Assembly: GCF_040712315.1 (NCBI RefSeq)
Contig: NC_134016.1
Span: 26,297,503-26,361,502 of the forward strand
DNA: 64,000 bases
Reading direction: 5' to 3'
From: Castanea sativa
Lineage: Eukaryota; Streptophyta; Magnoliopsida; Fagales; Fagaceae
In this document: piece after piece, positions 33,117 to 44,749 of the stretch
How the letters are laid out: every line of letters begins with the position of its first letter
Position numbering within the stretch: position 1 is the stretch's first letter
Translations under genes and position numbers: made by a program
The notes under the pieces: model-generated
Databases searched by the model: none
The model's input: only the letters and a program-made list of their open reading frames with translations
What the model was told of the DNA's origin: nothing

Positions 33117-34242
33117 GGGTGTGTTTGTTTGGAGGTGAAATAAGGTGGATGTAAAACTTTAAAGAGAAAATGGGAAGGGAAACTTTTTTGGAGTATGTTT
33201 GGTTAGGTGGGGAGGAAGGAAAATAAATAGTGTTTTTTCTCCAGACTCATCAAAAAGTTCTCTCCAAAATGGGAAGAAAATTGGGAGGGGGAAGCTCATG
33301 AAATGAGCTTCCAAAAATAACCCTTACGTTGGACTTCACCTCCAACATGTTGACCTTTTTTTTTCTTTGATTTTTCCTTTCTCTGTACTAACGTGTTGGC
33401 TTTTTCCTTCTTTCTTTGATTTTGTCAGTACGTGTTAGCTTTCTTCTTCTTCTTCTTCTTCTTCTTCTTCTTCTTTTTGGTGCTCATATGTATATTTTCT
33501 TATTAATTTTGGTTGGTTTTGTTTTTGTTCTTTTTTTTTTTTAGAAAACAATTTTAGGTTAATTTTTTATGCTATTTTTTTATACTTTAATGAAGTGTCT
33601 ATCTATACATTTTTTTTAAAGTATAATGTGTTACTTTTTGTTTTATTTAATAGGGACATGATAGTAAATTTATACAAACATTATTTTCAACCAAATAAAA
33701 AAGATTTTCATCCCTCCACTTTTCCACGCTCCCAACCAAACACAAATGAGGGAAACTACCCATTTGGTTTGTAATTTGTCATCACTCAATTTTCATTACT
33801 CATCACTTAAAATACCCCAATTTCCCAAATCCCACCCGTTTGGCACTCATCACTCAATTATGTCATTACTTTGTTCCAAAAAAAAAACCCAAAAGTCAAA
33901 CATTGCGACTGAAACTTCAAAATTTGTGGGTTTAATTATGAAAATGCCATTGGAAACTGAGTTTTGAAAACTGAAAACATCTCAAATGTGTTTTCAGTTT
34001 TCATAACTCATCACTCAAAAATTAAAGAAATGAATAATGGAAACAACGGTTGGAAACCAAGCCAAACAAAAAAACATTTGTGGGACCCACATGTTTTGAG
34101 AACACAATTATGGAAACTGAGTGATATGATCCAAAAACACCCTCATCCAAATAGGCTCTAAAATCTTTTCTATCCTCTCACTTTTTTATTCTCTCTTCAT
34201 TTTCTATCCTTCCACTTTTCCATCCTCCCAACTAAATAGCCC
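33117..34242. mobile_element. PIF/Harbinger-type MITE complex, nested
   Basis: The left end GGGTGTGTTTGTTTGG follows TTA, and the far right end CCAACTAAATAGCCC precedes TTG, an eroded 3-bp TSD. Sequence content (tttccaccctcc / ccacttttccatcctccc) matches the intact element at 54774-55515. At about 33745-34165 lies a second element: ACTACCCATTTGGTTTG on the left, inverted AGCCTATTTGGATGAGGG on the right, with tcatcactcaattt inside. A (CTT)n run occurs at about 33440-33475. This complex ends 0.8 kb before the UGT start codon. Confidence 0.5.
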
Positions 34243-34327
34243 TTGAGTTTAGAGTAACCTTAGTAACTAGAATAGAGATGTTTGTCCTTGTCCACGAGTC
34301 CCCACTCCCCACCAATGTAGAATTATG

Positions 34328-34615
34328 CTAGGACCACATAAATGACCAAAATATTGTGCCACAACTCGCCATATGGCTAGTTGTGATTGGCAAGGGTGTG
34401 TCAGTGGACCATGTGAGAACACACATTTGCTAATCACAACTCGCTAGTTGTGGCACAATGTTGTGTTCATTTATGTGGTCTTAACACAACTCCACCAGAA
34501 GTATGCTAGGACCACATAAATAGCCACAACATTGTGCCACAACTCGCCATATAACGAATTATGATTGGTAAAAATGTGTCAGTGGGCCATATGAGAACAC
34601 ACGTGTCAATGGAAT
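34328..34615. mobile_element. Foldback MITE plus partial second copy
   Basis: GCTAGGACCACATAAATG and CATTGTGCCACAACT-like sequence on the left are repeated inverted at about 34435-34485 (agttgtggcacaatgttg, then catttatgtggtctt). A second, left-end copy follows at 34503-34615. The elements lie 0.4-0.7 kb upstream of the UGT start codon and could influence its promoter or its methylation. Confidence 0.7.
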
Positions 34616-34881
34616 TATGCTAGTATCATATATCTACGTCATGCGTGACGTAGAACTAAAGAAAGGAACCTTAAAAGTTAAAACCATGGAATTCTCAATT
34701 CCGTGCCAAACTTTATCACGTTCCTTCTCTGGTTTTTTTTTTTTTTTTGGGAGGAACATGTTCTCTTTACATTTTGCCTCGTAAAAAAATTAAAAAATAA
34801 ATGAAATAAAACAAATCAGTATAAATAAAAATAAAAATAAAAAATAAAAGGTCAGCAAAGGCAGCAAGGGCTTGATTTGGC

Positions 34882-34889
34882 TATATTTA
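34882..34889 (+). promoter_or_regulatory. Candidate TATA box of the UGT gene
   Basis: TATATTTA lies about 138-145 bp before the ATG at 35027, in a setting typical of plant promoters: the following leader (AAGCAACAGCTC, CAAATTTCATCACC) is A/C-rich. The transcription start would be expected near 34915. It is the best match in the 200 bp upstream, but it is inferred from sequence alone. Confidence 0.5.
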
Positions 34890-35026
34890 TGTTCAAACTA
34901 AGCAACAGCTCTTGCCCATTCCCAAATTTCATCACCATTGAAGCTGAAGACCCAAAAACCCACCAGCAAATAATAGCCAAATCTCACCGCACAACAAAGC
35001 TTCTTTAATCTTTACAGAAAAAAGCC

Positions 35027-36424
35027 ATGTCCACCACCAAGTCCAAGACCAAACTCCACATCGTTGCTTATCCTTACCCAACCGCAGGCCACATCATCCC
35101 CCTCCTAGACCTCACCCACCTGTTACTCACCCACGGCCTAAACGTCACCGTTTTAGTCACCCCCAACAACGTCCATTTACTTGAACCATACCTCTCCACC
35201 CACCCATCTTCTCTCAAACACTTGGTTCTCCCGGCCCCAGATATCACTCCTCCTCCACATAAGAGACTCCTCGCTAACGTTCGCGCCTTGCGTGACCTTC
35301 ACTATCCTATCCTACTCCAATGGTTCCAGTCTCACCCTTCACCACCTGTGGCTATCATATCTGATTTTTTCCTCGGCTGGACCCACCACCTTGCCTGTGA
35401 GCTTAAACTGCCACGTCTCTGCTTCTCGCCCTCCGGTGCTTTTGCGATGTCCGTAGCCTTTTCAATGTGCCGTGACCCACCCAAAAACAATGATCCCGGT
35501 GAGGATATCAATTTCCTAATTTCATTACCCAAGGTCCCGAATTCCCCGACTTACCCTTGGTGGCAGATCCCCTCACATTATAGAAACGAATTTGAAGCTG
35601 ACCCAGATTGGGAATTTTACAGAAACAGCATGCTGGCTAATTTCGTGAGTTGGGGGATTGTGTTTAACTCATTCGCCAATTTGGAGAGCGTGTACTTTGA
35701 CCATTTGAAGAGAGAGGTTGGGCACAATCGAGTGTGGGCGGTAGGACCTGTATTGCCACTTGAAGGTGATTTGATTGGATCGGCTACTAGAGGTGGGGCC
35801 AGCTCGGTGCCATGTCACGAGCTTATGACGTGGCTGGATGCTCAGCTTGACAACTCTGTTGTTTACGTGTGCTTTGGAAGTCGTGTTGTGTTGACAAGTA
35901 AGCAATTAAATGTTCTTGTAACAGCATTAGAGTGTAGTGGGGTCCATTTTATTTTGTGCACAAGGGTGCCTGATGATCAAGGTTCGACTCTCGATAGGTT
36001 CAAAGATCGTGTGGGTGATAGGGGATTAGTGATCAAGGGGGGGTGGGCCCCACAAGTGGCTATATTGAGGCATCGAGTTGTAGGTTCATTCTTGACTCAT
36101 TGTGGGTGGAACTCGGTGTTAGAAGGACTTATCTCGGGAGTTGTGATGTTGACATGGCCAATGGGTGCAGACCAGTTTACTAATGCCTTGTTGTTGGTCG
36201 ACCAATTAGGTGTGGCAATTAGAGCTGGCGAGGGCACTGAAAATATTCCTGACTCTAATGAGTTGGCACAATTATTGGTAGTTTCACTCGACAAAATTAA
36301 GCCCCAGAATGTTCGAGCCAAAGAGTTGAGTGATGCGGCCTTGAGCGCGGTCAAGGGAGGAAGCTCCGACAAAGATTTGGATGAATTGATCAAACAATTA
36401 GTTGACATCAAAAAATTAGAGTGA
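35027..36424 (+). CDS. UDP-glycosyltransferase, UGT89-type
   Basis: An intact 465-residue, single-exon plant family-1 (GT1, GT-B fold) glycosyltransferase, a normal length for the family. These soluble cytosolic enzymes move sugar from a UDP-sugar to small acceptors such as flavonols, phenolic acids or hormones. The N-terminal half binds the acceptor: the catalytic His is H22 in PTAGH, and the partner Asp is probably D113 in ISDFFLGW. The C-terminal half carries the full 44-residue PSPG donor-binding motif, W340 to Q383, with HCGWNS at 358-363, E366 and the closing D382-Q383. The motif IISDFFLGWTH and the C-terminal GGSSDKDLDEL resemble the UGT89 group, whose Arabidopsis members act on flavonols and dihydroxybenzoates. 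Oddities: Val373 where many UGTs have Pro, and GGW instead of GW at 338-340. The ATG at 35027 is the first and gives a proper N-terminal strand. The acceptor cannot be deduced. Confidence 0.95.
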   Translation: MSTTKSKTKLHIVAYPYPTAGHIIPLLDLTHLLLTHGLNVTVLVTPNNVHLLEPYLSTHPSSLKHLVLPAPDITPPPHKRLLANVRALRDLHYPILLQWFQSHPSPPVAIISDFFLGWTHHLACELKLPRLCFSPSGAFAMSVAFSMCRDPPKNNDPGEDINFLISLPKVPNSPTYPWWQIPSHYRNEFEADPDWEFYRNSMLANFVSWGIVFNSFANLESVYFDHLKREVGHNRVWAVGPVLPLEGDLIGSATRGGASSVPCHELMTWLDAQLDNSVVYVCFGSRVVLTSKQLNVLVTALECSGVHFILCTRVPDDQGSTLDRFKDRVGDRGLVIKGGWAPQVAILRHRVVGSFLTHCGWNSVLEGLISGVVMLTWPMGADQFTNALLLVDQLGVAIRAGEGTENIPDSNELAQLLVVSLDKIKPQNVRAKELSDAALSAVKGGSSDKDLDELIKQLVDIKKLE

Positions 36425-36786
36425 ATCTAAATTATGGAATCATAGTAGCATTTTTTATGGTTTTACTCACTCACACATATCTATTCAGGATTTTTGCCTT
36501 TTGGTTGCATTAATGATTGAGATCACTGATTACATATATGATGAAATATTAATCATTGATTCGAATCTTATCATTTTCGTGCTAAAACTTACTTACAAAA
36601 TAATAAGTACTCACTTCATTTGCTTTATTTTCTAGTATAACATTCTACATTTTGTTTAATTCTTGTTATGACACATGGCTAGTATTGAAGAGAAGAAGAC
36701 AGGGAAGCATAATTTTGTTGGAGCAAGCTCAAGATTTGAGCTCTCCTCTGTTTTCCTCTTTCGTTCAATAAAGTCTTTGTTTAGAT

Positions 36787-36826
<40 letters not shown>

Positions 36827-37096
36827 CTCAATTATTAGACCCATCAAAGTCGACTAATTGGTAGCTGAAACAAATTTGGATTTGTACTTCTTGATGTGTG
36901 CGGCAAAGAAGTTGTCCTGTCCCATCTTTTAGAGAAGTTTCATGTTCTTATATTTTGAGTTCTTATAATCGAGCTATCTAGGGCTTAAGCTAGGTGAGAA
37001 AGAAGCTATTTGGTTGGAAGGTTACCCTCATTTTTCTTTCTCATGGTAGAATCTGAGATTTCTTGAAATAATTTTTTTTCCATCTTTTCCTAAAAA
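36425..37096 (+). other. UGT 3' flank
   Basis: This is probable 3' untranslated and intergenic sequence. A consensus AATAAA lies at 36767-36772, about 345 bp after the stop, and weaker AATAAT-like signals occur near 36600. A (TG)n microsatellite sits at about 36797-36824. No further gene is visible before the LTR at 37097. Confidence 0.5.
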
Positions 37097-39307
37097 GGGG
37101 GACACCTCATTTTGTACCCGGTTAATAAACTTTAGTCCCCGGTCCCAATGATGAGCTTGACATGTCTATAAAAGGTAATTGAAGTTATTTTGATAGCTTG
37201 AAAGTAATCACAACTCAAAAGTGCTCAAATTGCTTTGAAAATAATGCTGAAAAATAACTTTTACTCATTGTTTTGACTATAACTTTTGATACACAAAGCA
37301 TTTTTTAGTGAGGTTTATTTCATTGGAAATTAGATATCTTGGACTTCAATTTGAATACAAATTTTGCCTAATTTGAACTTAAAGTAAGTGAGTTATGACC
37401 GTTTGAAGTCAGGTCCCCAAATATGTTAGAATTAAGGTTTCTGGGGATGCATGCGTACACATGAAACTTCATGCATACCATGCGCAAACTTGTGTACGCA
37501 GAACCCATTCCAAAACCTCAGAACTTTAGTTTTTAGGGCCCTTTTTGATGGGGCCTAGCCCCTAGACCATTTGGAATGTCCAAAACCCTAAAAATAAGTT
37601 TGAAAACCCTAGTTTAAATTTATAAATACATCCTTATGCCTCCAAACTAAAACCCTAACTAGAGCGAGTTTATTTTTGCCTCCATCTTCTCTAAAAACCC
37701 TATTTCATCTTCTCTAAAATCACACGTAGACCTAAGCACGTTTTTTAATCATCGAAAAACCTCTCTTTAGTTAGTTTTAAGGCAGACAGATGTTCTCAAT
37801 TGGATTTCTTAAAACCTTTTCAAAACTAATCTTTTTATTTTGAATTGTGATTACCTATGAACTATTGAATCCTTTGATTTCCTTGATATCTCTTTGAATC
37901 TTGTTGTGTAGGCACTGAGGGGCCGGTTAAAATATCAATCAAGTTGTGTTCCCTAAGCAAGGTGAGTCTCTCTTCATAGCTTTTTCCTTGATTTAGATTA
38001 TTTTTGTGTTCTTGTTGTTCTTAATTTTATTTGTGTTACATTTTCTTATAAATATGATTTGATTTATTTGTGTTTGATTTGTTGTGTCTCATCATGTTTT
38101 GATTAATGAGTTGAATGATTAGATATATTGATGAACATGTCTTGATGTGTTGCTCTTGTTTGTTATTAGATCCAATACATGTTTAGGAATAGTTTTTGGT
38201 TTTGTTTATCTTTGGTATCTTTGTTGTTAGTTTAAGTTGTTTGGTTATATATTAGAAGCAAGATAGGTTTGGTTTGAATATTATTTTCACGCATATCCAA
38301 GCTATGTGTTTAGGCTTTTTTTTCTCACAACCCTAGACATATATAAAGATTATATCTAGAGCTGTCATAAGAGAGTTGCACTTGTTGTTGTAAGCATATT
38401 GTGACCGGAGACAATTTGGCCTAGTTTATTTTTCTTTTGAAAAAGCTGTTGCGTTTGTACACTGTACGGTTTTGTGACCAATGAGCTTCTTGATCTTCAT
38501 CGTCTGGATGAACTGAAGAACTTTGCAACCAACATCTTTCTCAAGTTGGTGTGTTAGTCACGTACTTGGATCTGTGCATCATTGGTTAGTCACGTACTGA
38601 AATTCGTGCATTAAAAGGAGAGATTGTCACTATATTACAAGTCCAATTGTGTATTGGGAAAAGGGTTCAAATGTAGGTTAGTATAAGGTACTAAGATTTC
38701 TTTACTTGTAATTGCTTCTTTTAATAATAGTGGATTCTCGGGAGTGGTGACCTTAAATTCACTCAGTGTGGTTTTTGCCTTTGAGGTTTTCCCTATTCGT
38801 AAACAAATCACCATGTCAAATTTATTTTTCCACTGCATTTAACTTAGTTGATGATTTGTTTGTGCTACCACGCGTATTGCATGTTAATTGACCTAATTAA
38901 TTAACTTGGCTAATTAATTGGTTAATTTACCATAAAGGGTCAATACATTTTTGGCCTATCATATTGTAATATGCTTGCTAATTTGGATGAGATGAGATAG
39001 ATGTATATTAGGATCTGTGTATGCCATGATAGATGTATGTTAGAGTTTTGAGATGAATATGCCATGTCTTGTGTGTGAGTATAGAAGTGTTGAACATGCC
39101 TTTGATATGGTTAAGAAGTAAGACACAATAAGTGGAAGCTAACCTTAGGGTTGGGTGGTCTTGGGTGCCAAACACCTTCCCGAGTCGTACCTAAACTCCG
39201 AACCCATACTTTGGTAGTAAGATCAAAGGTCCTTCTTCGAAAGGACGTTATAATCATGGGTCCTAGGCCATTGTAAAACTAGGTGGCAACTCCCTGCTGT
39301 GTCCACA
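37097..39307 (+). mobile_element. Family X LTR, copy B
   Basis: The plus strand starts gggGACACCTCATTTTG (the TGTA of the terminus is eroded) and ends GTGTCCACA. It is collinear with the minus strand of copy A: GAGGGGCCGGTTAAAATATC, GGTGAGTCTCTCTTCATAGC and CCTTATGCCTCCAAACT all recur. It has a complete TATA region (TTTATAAATACA at about 37618-37630), which is the empty site for the MITE found in copy A. A truncated copia LTR is nested at 38285-38969. No clear TSD was found. Confidence 0.75.
38285..38969 (+). mobile_element. Truncated copia-type LTR nested in copy B
   Basis: It is homologous to the right two-thirds of the LTR at 46526-47520: shared AACATCTTTCTCAAGTTGG-like sequence, GGTTAGTCACGTACT, AGGAGAGATTGTCACTA and GGATTCTCGGGAGTGGT. 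It ends GGCCTATCA as that family does. The first roughly 300 bp are missing. The insertion point in family X differs from that of the nested LTR in copy A. Confidence 0.75.
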
Positions 39308-39769
39308 AAGACAATATATATATATATATATATATATATAGTGTCATTAACCTAGTCCAAAAGGTTTATGCCTACTTATACCTAACATTACTTTTTGCAC
39401 ATTCTTTCATGTGTTGCAGCAAATCAAGATTTTTCGTTTATATAGATATATTATATATCTTGTGTCTTTCGTGAGAGAATCCTTGTATTGCTATTATAAT
39501 TTCCTATTTTATAATGAAATTTCCTGCTTGTCGTGGCTTTTGGACGTAGACATTTGTTGAAATACGTAAATTTTTATGTTCTTTGTGTGTGTGTGTGTGT
39601 GTGTATTCATTAATTCTATCTTTACTATTTTTTTAAAAAAAAATTGTGAGTGCTATTTTGACAATAAATGGTATCAAATCAAGGTTAGGATTCAAATTTC
39701 TTAGTTATGATAAAGATGATAAGAAGTTTTGTAGTAACGCATTTTTTTTTTCTTTTTGGTAAAAATGCA

Positions 39770-39910
39770 GATGAAGGATTTCTTAATCCAACTAAGAGTT
39801 TAGAAGCCTTACCTGGGAAGACAAAGAAGTTTGAAAAGATGAGCGATGAAGACTACAAAGAAATGGATGAGAAAGTAGTCAATTCAATTCATTTGAATGT
39901 CTCCGAATAA
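39770..39910 (+). pseudogene. Copia gag-like fragment
   Basis: The frame reads SLEALPGKTKKFEKMSDEDY, then KEMDEKVVNSIHLNVSE and a stop. The DEDYKEMDEKVVNSIHLNVS pattern resembles the N-terminal gag region of plant copia elements (xxDWxxMDxxAxxxIxLxL). It is only about 45 codons long and isolated, with intron-like T-rich sequence before it. Confidence 0.4.
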
Positions 39911-40293
39911 GAAAGAATTTGATGAACAAGTTGTGCATGAAGAAGCAATTTTATTACTTGAAAAAAAAAATTATAAATTACCATAAGAAAGAAGAAGAAA
40001 ACAATGTGCTTTTAAACTACTCTTAAAGTTCAAATATAATGACAAGTCAGCAAAAGTAACCAGTAATTAAACATGCAAAACTCTCATCTTGATCTCCTAG
40101 TGAACATTACAAAATTCATATACACTCACATTTGTAACAATGGCGAGTATAAAAATTTCATCATTAAAATGGGCTTATTCAAATGTGGGTTTAATGTTAT
40201 TACCTCAATCAAGAATCTAGAAGCATGATTTTCTTTAAGGGCCATTAAGCCAACTATCAAGTTGGATTTCAAGCACTGCATGAAAAATTAGGA

Positions 40294-40496
40294 TAATTAC
40301 TAATGCACAAACTCTAGTGTACACATAATACACACAAGTCACAATTTACAGAGTAATAATAGGATCAGGACTTTTGTTACAATGCTCACATGGCAAGTGG
40401 TGACAAGTTGAGGTAAAGTCGTGTCAAAAGTTATGGTCCTAGCATTTTACTAGAAAATTGTGACTTATGTGTACAGTAGAGTGTGCATAATAGACA
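40294..40496. mobile_element. Foldback MITE
   Basis: The left end has ATGCACAAACTCTAGTGTAC, then ACATAA and AAGTCACAATTT. The inverted right end has ATGCACACTCTACTGTACAC, then ATAAGTCACAATTTTCTAG. It is short, AT-rich and non-coding. Confidence 0.7.
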
Positions 40497-41117
40497 TCAC
40501 TCACAAATTATATGTTATGAACATTTTTATTCTAACATATGTGAACATTGAAAAAGAAAATTAAACAATTTGATTGAGATTTTTCTGAAAAAAAAATGAA
40601 CATAAACTTACATATAAATATAACCTTGTATTTTACACAAAAGAAATAAATTGAATATAAATATATTTTTATGTTTGTTCCATGTGTAAACATTTTTATC
40701 TAACATATGTTAACATTTTGGAAAATAAAATTGAACAATTTAATTGAGATTTCAACGTGCATATTCATTTTTACTCCAACAAATTCAATTTCTTTTTCTT
40801 TTTCTTGCTTATTTACAAAGAGGATATAAAAAAAAATTACAAAGAACCAAAAAAATATATGAAGTAGGATGCATATAAATATTTTTCTAAATCCATGTAA
40901 ATAAAAAAAAAAATTAAAGAATTAGAATAATAATTTTTTTTCTATGTTCATTTTCTTTGTATAATAATGTTCAACGTATGTTTTAGAGCCTTTGTATAAG
41001 ACTTGACTTAAATAAAAATCATTAACTATCTTTTTTGTAGCCTCGTTAGGTTGAAAGTTCAAAATTTTGAGTTATCCTCCCTACTTAGACCCCCTCTCTT
41101 TTGATTCTTAGGAAAAT

Positions 41118-41156
<39 letters not shown>

Positions 41157-41717
41157 TATTATATTCCTAGTTTAAACACACATTTACCACCTTAGCTAAA
41201 AATCTTTATACTATCTCACCTTGCCCCCTCAATGGTCCCTCTTCCATTAAATCGAAAGCTAATGGGAAGTCTAGTCTACATTGATTATGCCATATTATGC
41301 CCTTGGCTAGCTTCGCGGTGTGATACTCACAGCTGATAGTGATAAATAAAACAAAGGTAAAGACATTAACATGATGACTTTGGTCAAACTCAGCGACTAT
41401 AAGGATATTGGAAGTAGCGCATTTAAGTAGCTAGCAGATATCATATCGAAATTTTTGTATACAAAACTCCTTATCATTTCACCTTCAATCAATAGAAGTC
41501 TCGGTTTTGTGTTGATTTGGTGGAATTTCGTGCTTAACTCTTCAAGGGCAATCATTTTAAAGAACCAGAGAAAAGATTTGTCTCAATTTTATTTATTTTA
41601 TCTTCTAGTAAAGAAAATTTTCATACCTAATGTTCTAAGAATTTTTTCTGCATTTTTGTCTTTGTATCATCACACATTTGGAGTGCACCTAATGGTCAGT
41701 ACACTATTCCCCCTATA

Positions 41718-42770
41718 ACAAAGTGCTTCAGATGTCAAGGTTTTAGACATATGAAACAAGAATGTCTAACATAGCTTAAGACTATTGGAAAAAGCAAGGC
41801 CCTTGCTGCTACCTTAAGTGACATCGAGCCTAAAGATGACTTAGATGACAATGATGACAAGGGAATCTTGAATGCCTTCACTGCCATAGTAAATCCTACT
41901 GAGGGGATTGTTGAAGAGGTGGATGAAGAAGAGGACTTTGTGAAGTCTAAGTTTGAGAAGATGGATGAGCCGGATGACATCCATACAACCTATGCAAAGT
42001 TGTACAAGGTCTCCGAAAAACATGAGAAACTGTATAGGCTGGTCACCAAGAAGCTGAGTGAAGTGGAACTTGATTGAAAAGAGCTCTCCACAAAATTTGA
42101 CAAAGCTAATCCGACCATTGGAGCACTACGGTTTGAGAACAACTTCTTGGTGGAAAAGACCAAGAAGCTTGAAGCAGAACTGTCATAGGTCAGAGCTCAA
42201 TTGAAAAGACTTCTAGTGCACAGCTTGATGAGATGCTTAGCTTTTAGAAATCTACTTACGATAGAACCGATTTGGGGTATGATTTCTCTTCTCCTAATAT
42301 TGCTTTTTCTAATACTACTGTGTTTGTCTCACCTGCTAATAATGTTAATTCTAAGAACAATGAATGCAAAACTGAAATAGCTAGTGAGAACATAGATAAG
42401 GGCAAATCTATTTTGGGTGCACCCCCTCAGCTTAATAAGAAATAAACTAGGAACCCTAGGACTAAGAAGGGTAATAAGCAAAAGTCTCAACAGAAGAAGT
42501 AGCATCTATGTCATCATTGTACAGTTTTAAGGCATACTCGTCCAAATTGCTACAAGTGGTTAGCCACTCAACAGAGCAACAATATAATCTCATTTGGAAA
42601 CCAGAATTAGTTTCCATCTTCTTTTGCTCCTCTTAGAGATCTTCTTATAGCCCTCATGTCCCTTTTGAACTTGAACGGTTTCAATTCTTCCTCATCACCG
42701 CCGGATCAAAGGTTTGCTCAACAGATAGGTTCTTCCAAGATGTGGAAGGAAAAAGGCTTAAAGTGATTTA
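41718..42770 (+). pseudogene. Copia-type gag region with two CCHC knuckles, broken
   Basis: Near 41725 the frame reads CFRCQGFRHMKQEC, a CX2CX4HX4C zinc knuckle. An acidic linker follows (LSDIEPKDDLDDNDDKG and VEEVDEEEDFVKSKFEKMDE). After stops at about 42076 and 42186 and further breaks comes a second knuckle, CHHCTVLRHTRPNCYKW, near 42510. Two knuckles separated by an acidic coiled region are typical of the Sire/Maximus type of plant copia gag-pol. Multiple stops and frame changes make it non-functional, and protease, integrase and reverse transcriptase are missing downstream. Confidence 0.7.
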
Positions 42771-43685
42771 GTCACTTTTTTGCTTTCTTCCTCTTTTTGT
42801 TTATGTATTACTTGTGTGTTTTGCTTTCTTATTTTTGAGTCAGTCTAGTTTTATGCTATGCTTTATTTAAAATGTTTTTGATTGTTTGTTTTCAGTTTTT
42901 CTATATTTTGTTTTTTATAAAAAAATATTTGAAAAATCAGAAAAATACAAATACAATGTGTGTTTTGTGTACATTAGTACTTGTATACCTTGGATGGCCA
43001 TTGAAACAATGAAACAAAGTTTTCTAAACTTTGTATCTTTTTTAGCTTAGATGAGCATCTCAATGCACAACTAAGCAAGTTAGCTTTGTGGCTTGTGTTT
43101 GTAATTAGTACGATTAAGTAATCTCTCGTACTTAACACTCATAGTACTCCTTTTGACGGGAATGACTAAAAAATCCTAAGAGAAAGATATAAATAACCAA
43201 CTCACCACTAAAGCCCACCAATCATGTATAACATCTGTGTGCTTCAGATAGCATAATTGTAATATTTAAAGCTTAACATAATTGAGTATTTCTTCTCTCT
43301 CTTATATGCCCATACATGATATGCTCAAAAATAAAAACATGCAAAGAAAAATAAAAGCAAAAAGAATAAAAATGCTTTTAAATATAGTTGCAAGCGTGTT
43401 TCTAAGAGATGTGGGAGTTATATGATGTACCTCGAAGGTGATAGTACCCATCAAACAACTATGATTGTGTGTGAGTTAAATTGATTTTTCTCATATTTTA
43501 AATCATCATAATATGAGACACTTATGCACTCTTGCGATATTTTCACACACAACACGCATATTCTTTGCTACTTTTGATACATGTGCAGGTACAATGTGAT
43601 TTGGCCATCACAAGGAATACATGTGTTAATGTATGCTCACTAAACTGTCTTGGCTTGTTTTTGAAATATAAAATTGGTTAGACTT

Positions 43686-43741
<56 letters not shown>

Positions 43742-44686
43742 GGATCATGAATGCTTTGTATTTTTTTTTTTTTTGGTTGAGAGATGTTCTTTGAGAGCTT
43801 AACATGTTATTTGAATCTTTGGTTGAGTAGCTTGCTTGATTGCATTCATTTCTGTGTGTTTTTTCTCTCTTTGAAAAACTGTTTTTTATCAAGTTCAACA
43901 GCTTCTCGACAGATCCTTGACAGATGTCTATCTATCGAGACCCTTGGACTTCTTTTCTTAATAGATCTTATCGCATCTTCAATCCATCGAGCTATTTGGA
44001 ATTTGTCTCGATAGTTTCTCGATCCATCGAGAAAGTTTTTGTTTGGCCGATAGCATCTCAATAGCTTTTCGATCCATCAAGGTGATTTTTCCGTCAACAG
44101 ATTCTCGACAGCACCTCGACAGATTCATATCTGTCGAGATTTAGTGCTCGACATATCCTCGATCCATCGAGCTGCGATTTCTTTAAATATCTTCATCACG
44201 AAATCAGATCTCACTTTTTCATATCTCTCTCGACAGAAAAGCTATCTCTCTCTCTCCAAACACTCTTTTCTCACTCTTTTCATCTTCCCCGCTTGGATTT
44301 TGGCCTAGTTTGTGCATTTCTCCCCTGGTATGATCTCTTAATCCTTCATTCTTCATGCATTTCACGCATTTAGACCTAGGTTTTGGGTTTTCTTGAAATT
44401 TTTAGGGGTTTTTGAAAACTTTTGAGATTCTTGTGAAATTTTTAAGTTGGGTATTGCTTATTTGTTGCTATATGATCATTCATTGCATTCCATTTGCATT
44501 TTTACAATGTTTCATGAATTTAGATGTGTGCTTGAATGTTGAAAATTGTGTGCTGCTAGGTTTGGATTGGGTTGAACTCATGATGCAATTTCTTTTAGCA
44601 CGTCACATGTTCATGCATTTTTCATGCATACGTACCCTTTCTTTTCTATCTATCTATCTGTCTGGGTTGTGATTGTGTTTTTTGTT

Positions 44687-44737
<51 letters not shown>

Positions 44738-44749
44738 AATAGATTTCAC
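42771..44749 (+). other. Non-coding interior of a retroelement mosaic
   Basis: No gene is recognised. A (GT)n run lies at about 43691-43738. At 43900-44200 there are repeated CGATCCATCGAG and CTCGACAG motifs, short palindromes also found in the associated LTRs. A (TC)n run at about 44695-44734 precedes the ORF at 44750 like a CT-rich leader. Confidence 0.45.

Larger units (their letters stand above)
39308..41717. other. Gene-free stretch with small TE fragments
   Basis: It contains (TA)n at about 39313-39340, (TG)n at about 39585-39604 and (TC)n at about 41121-41153. Apart from the gag-like fragment (39770-39910) and the foldback (40294-40496) listed separately, I recognise nothing. An 87-codon frame at 41455-41718 has no motif. 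Confidence 0.5.

Noticed and set aside
35181..36411. Other-frame open frames inside the UGT gene
   Set aside because: All overlap the intact UGT reading frame and lack motifs of their own.
18022..38969. Possibility that the copia LTRs at 18.0-19.3 kb, 38.3-39.0 kb and 46.5-47.5 kb are the two ends of one element
   Set aside because: The first is a solo LTR with its own TSD on the opposite strand, and the second is truncated and nested in a different element; no pair brackets a single interior.
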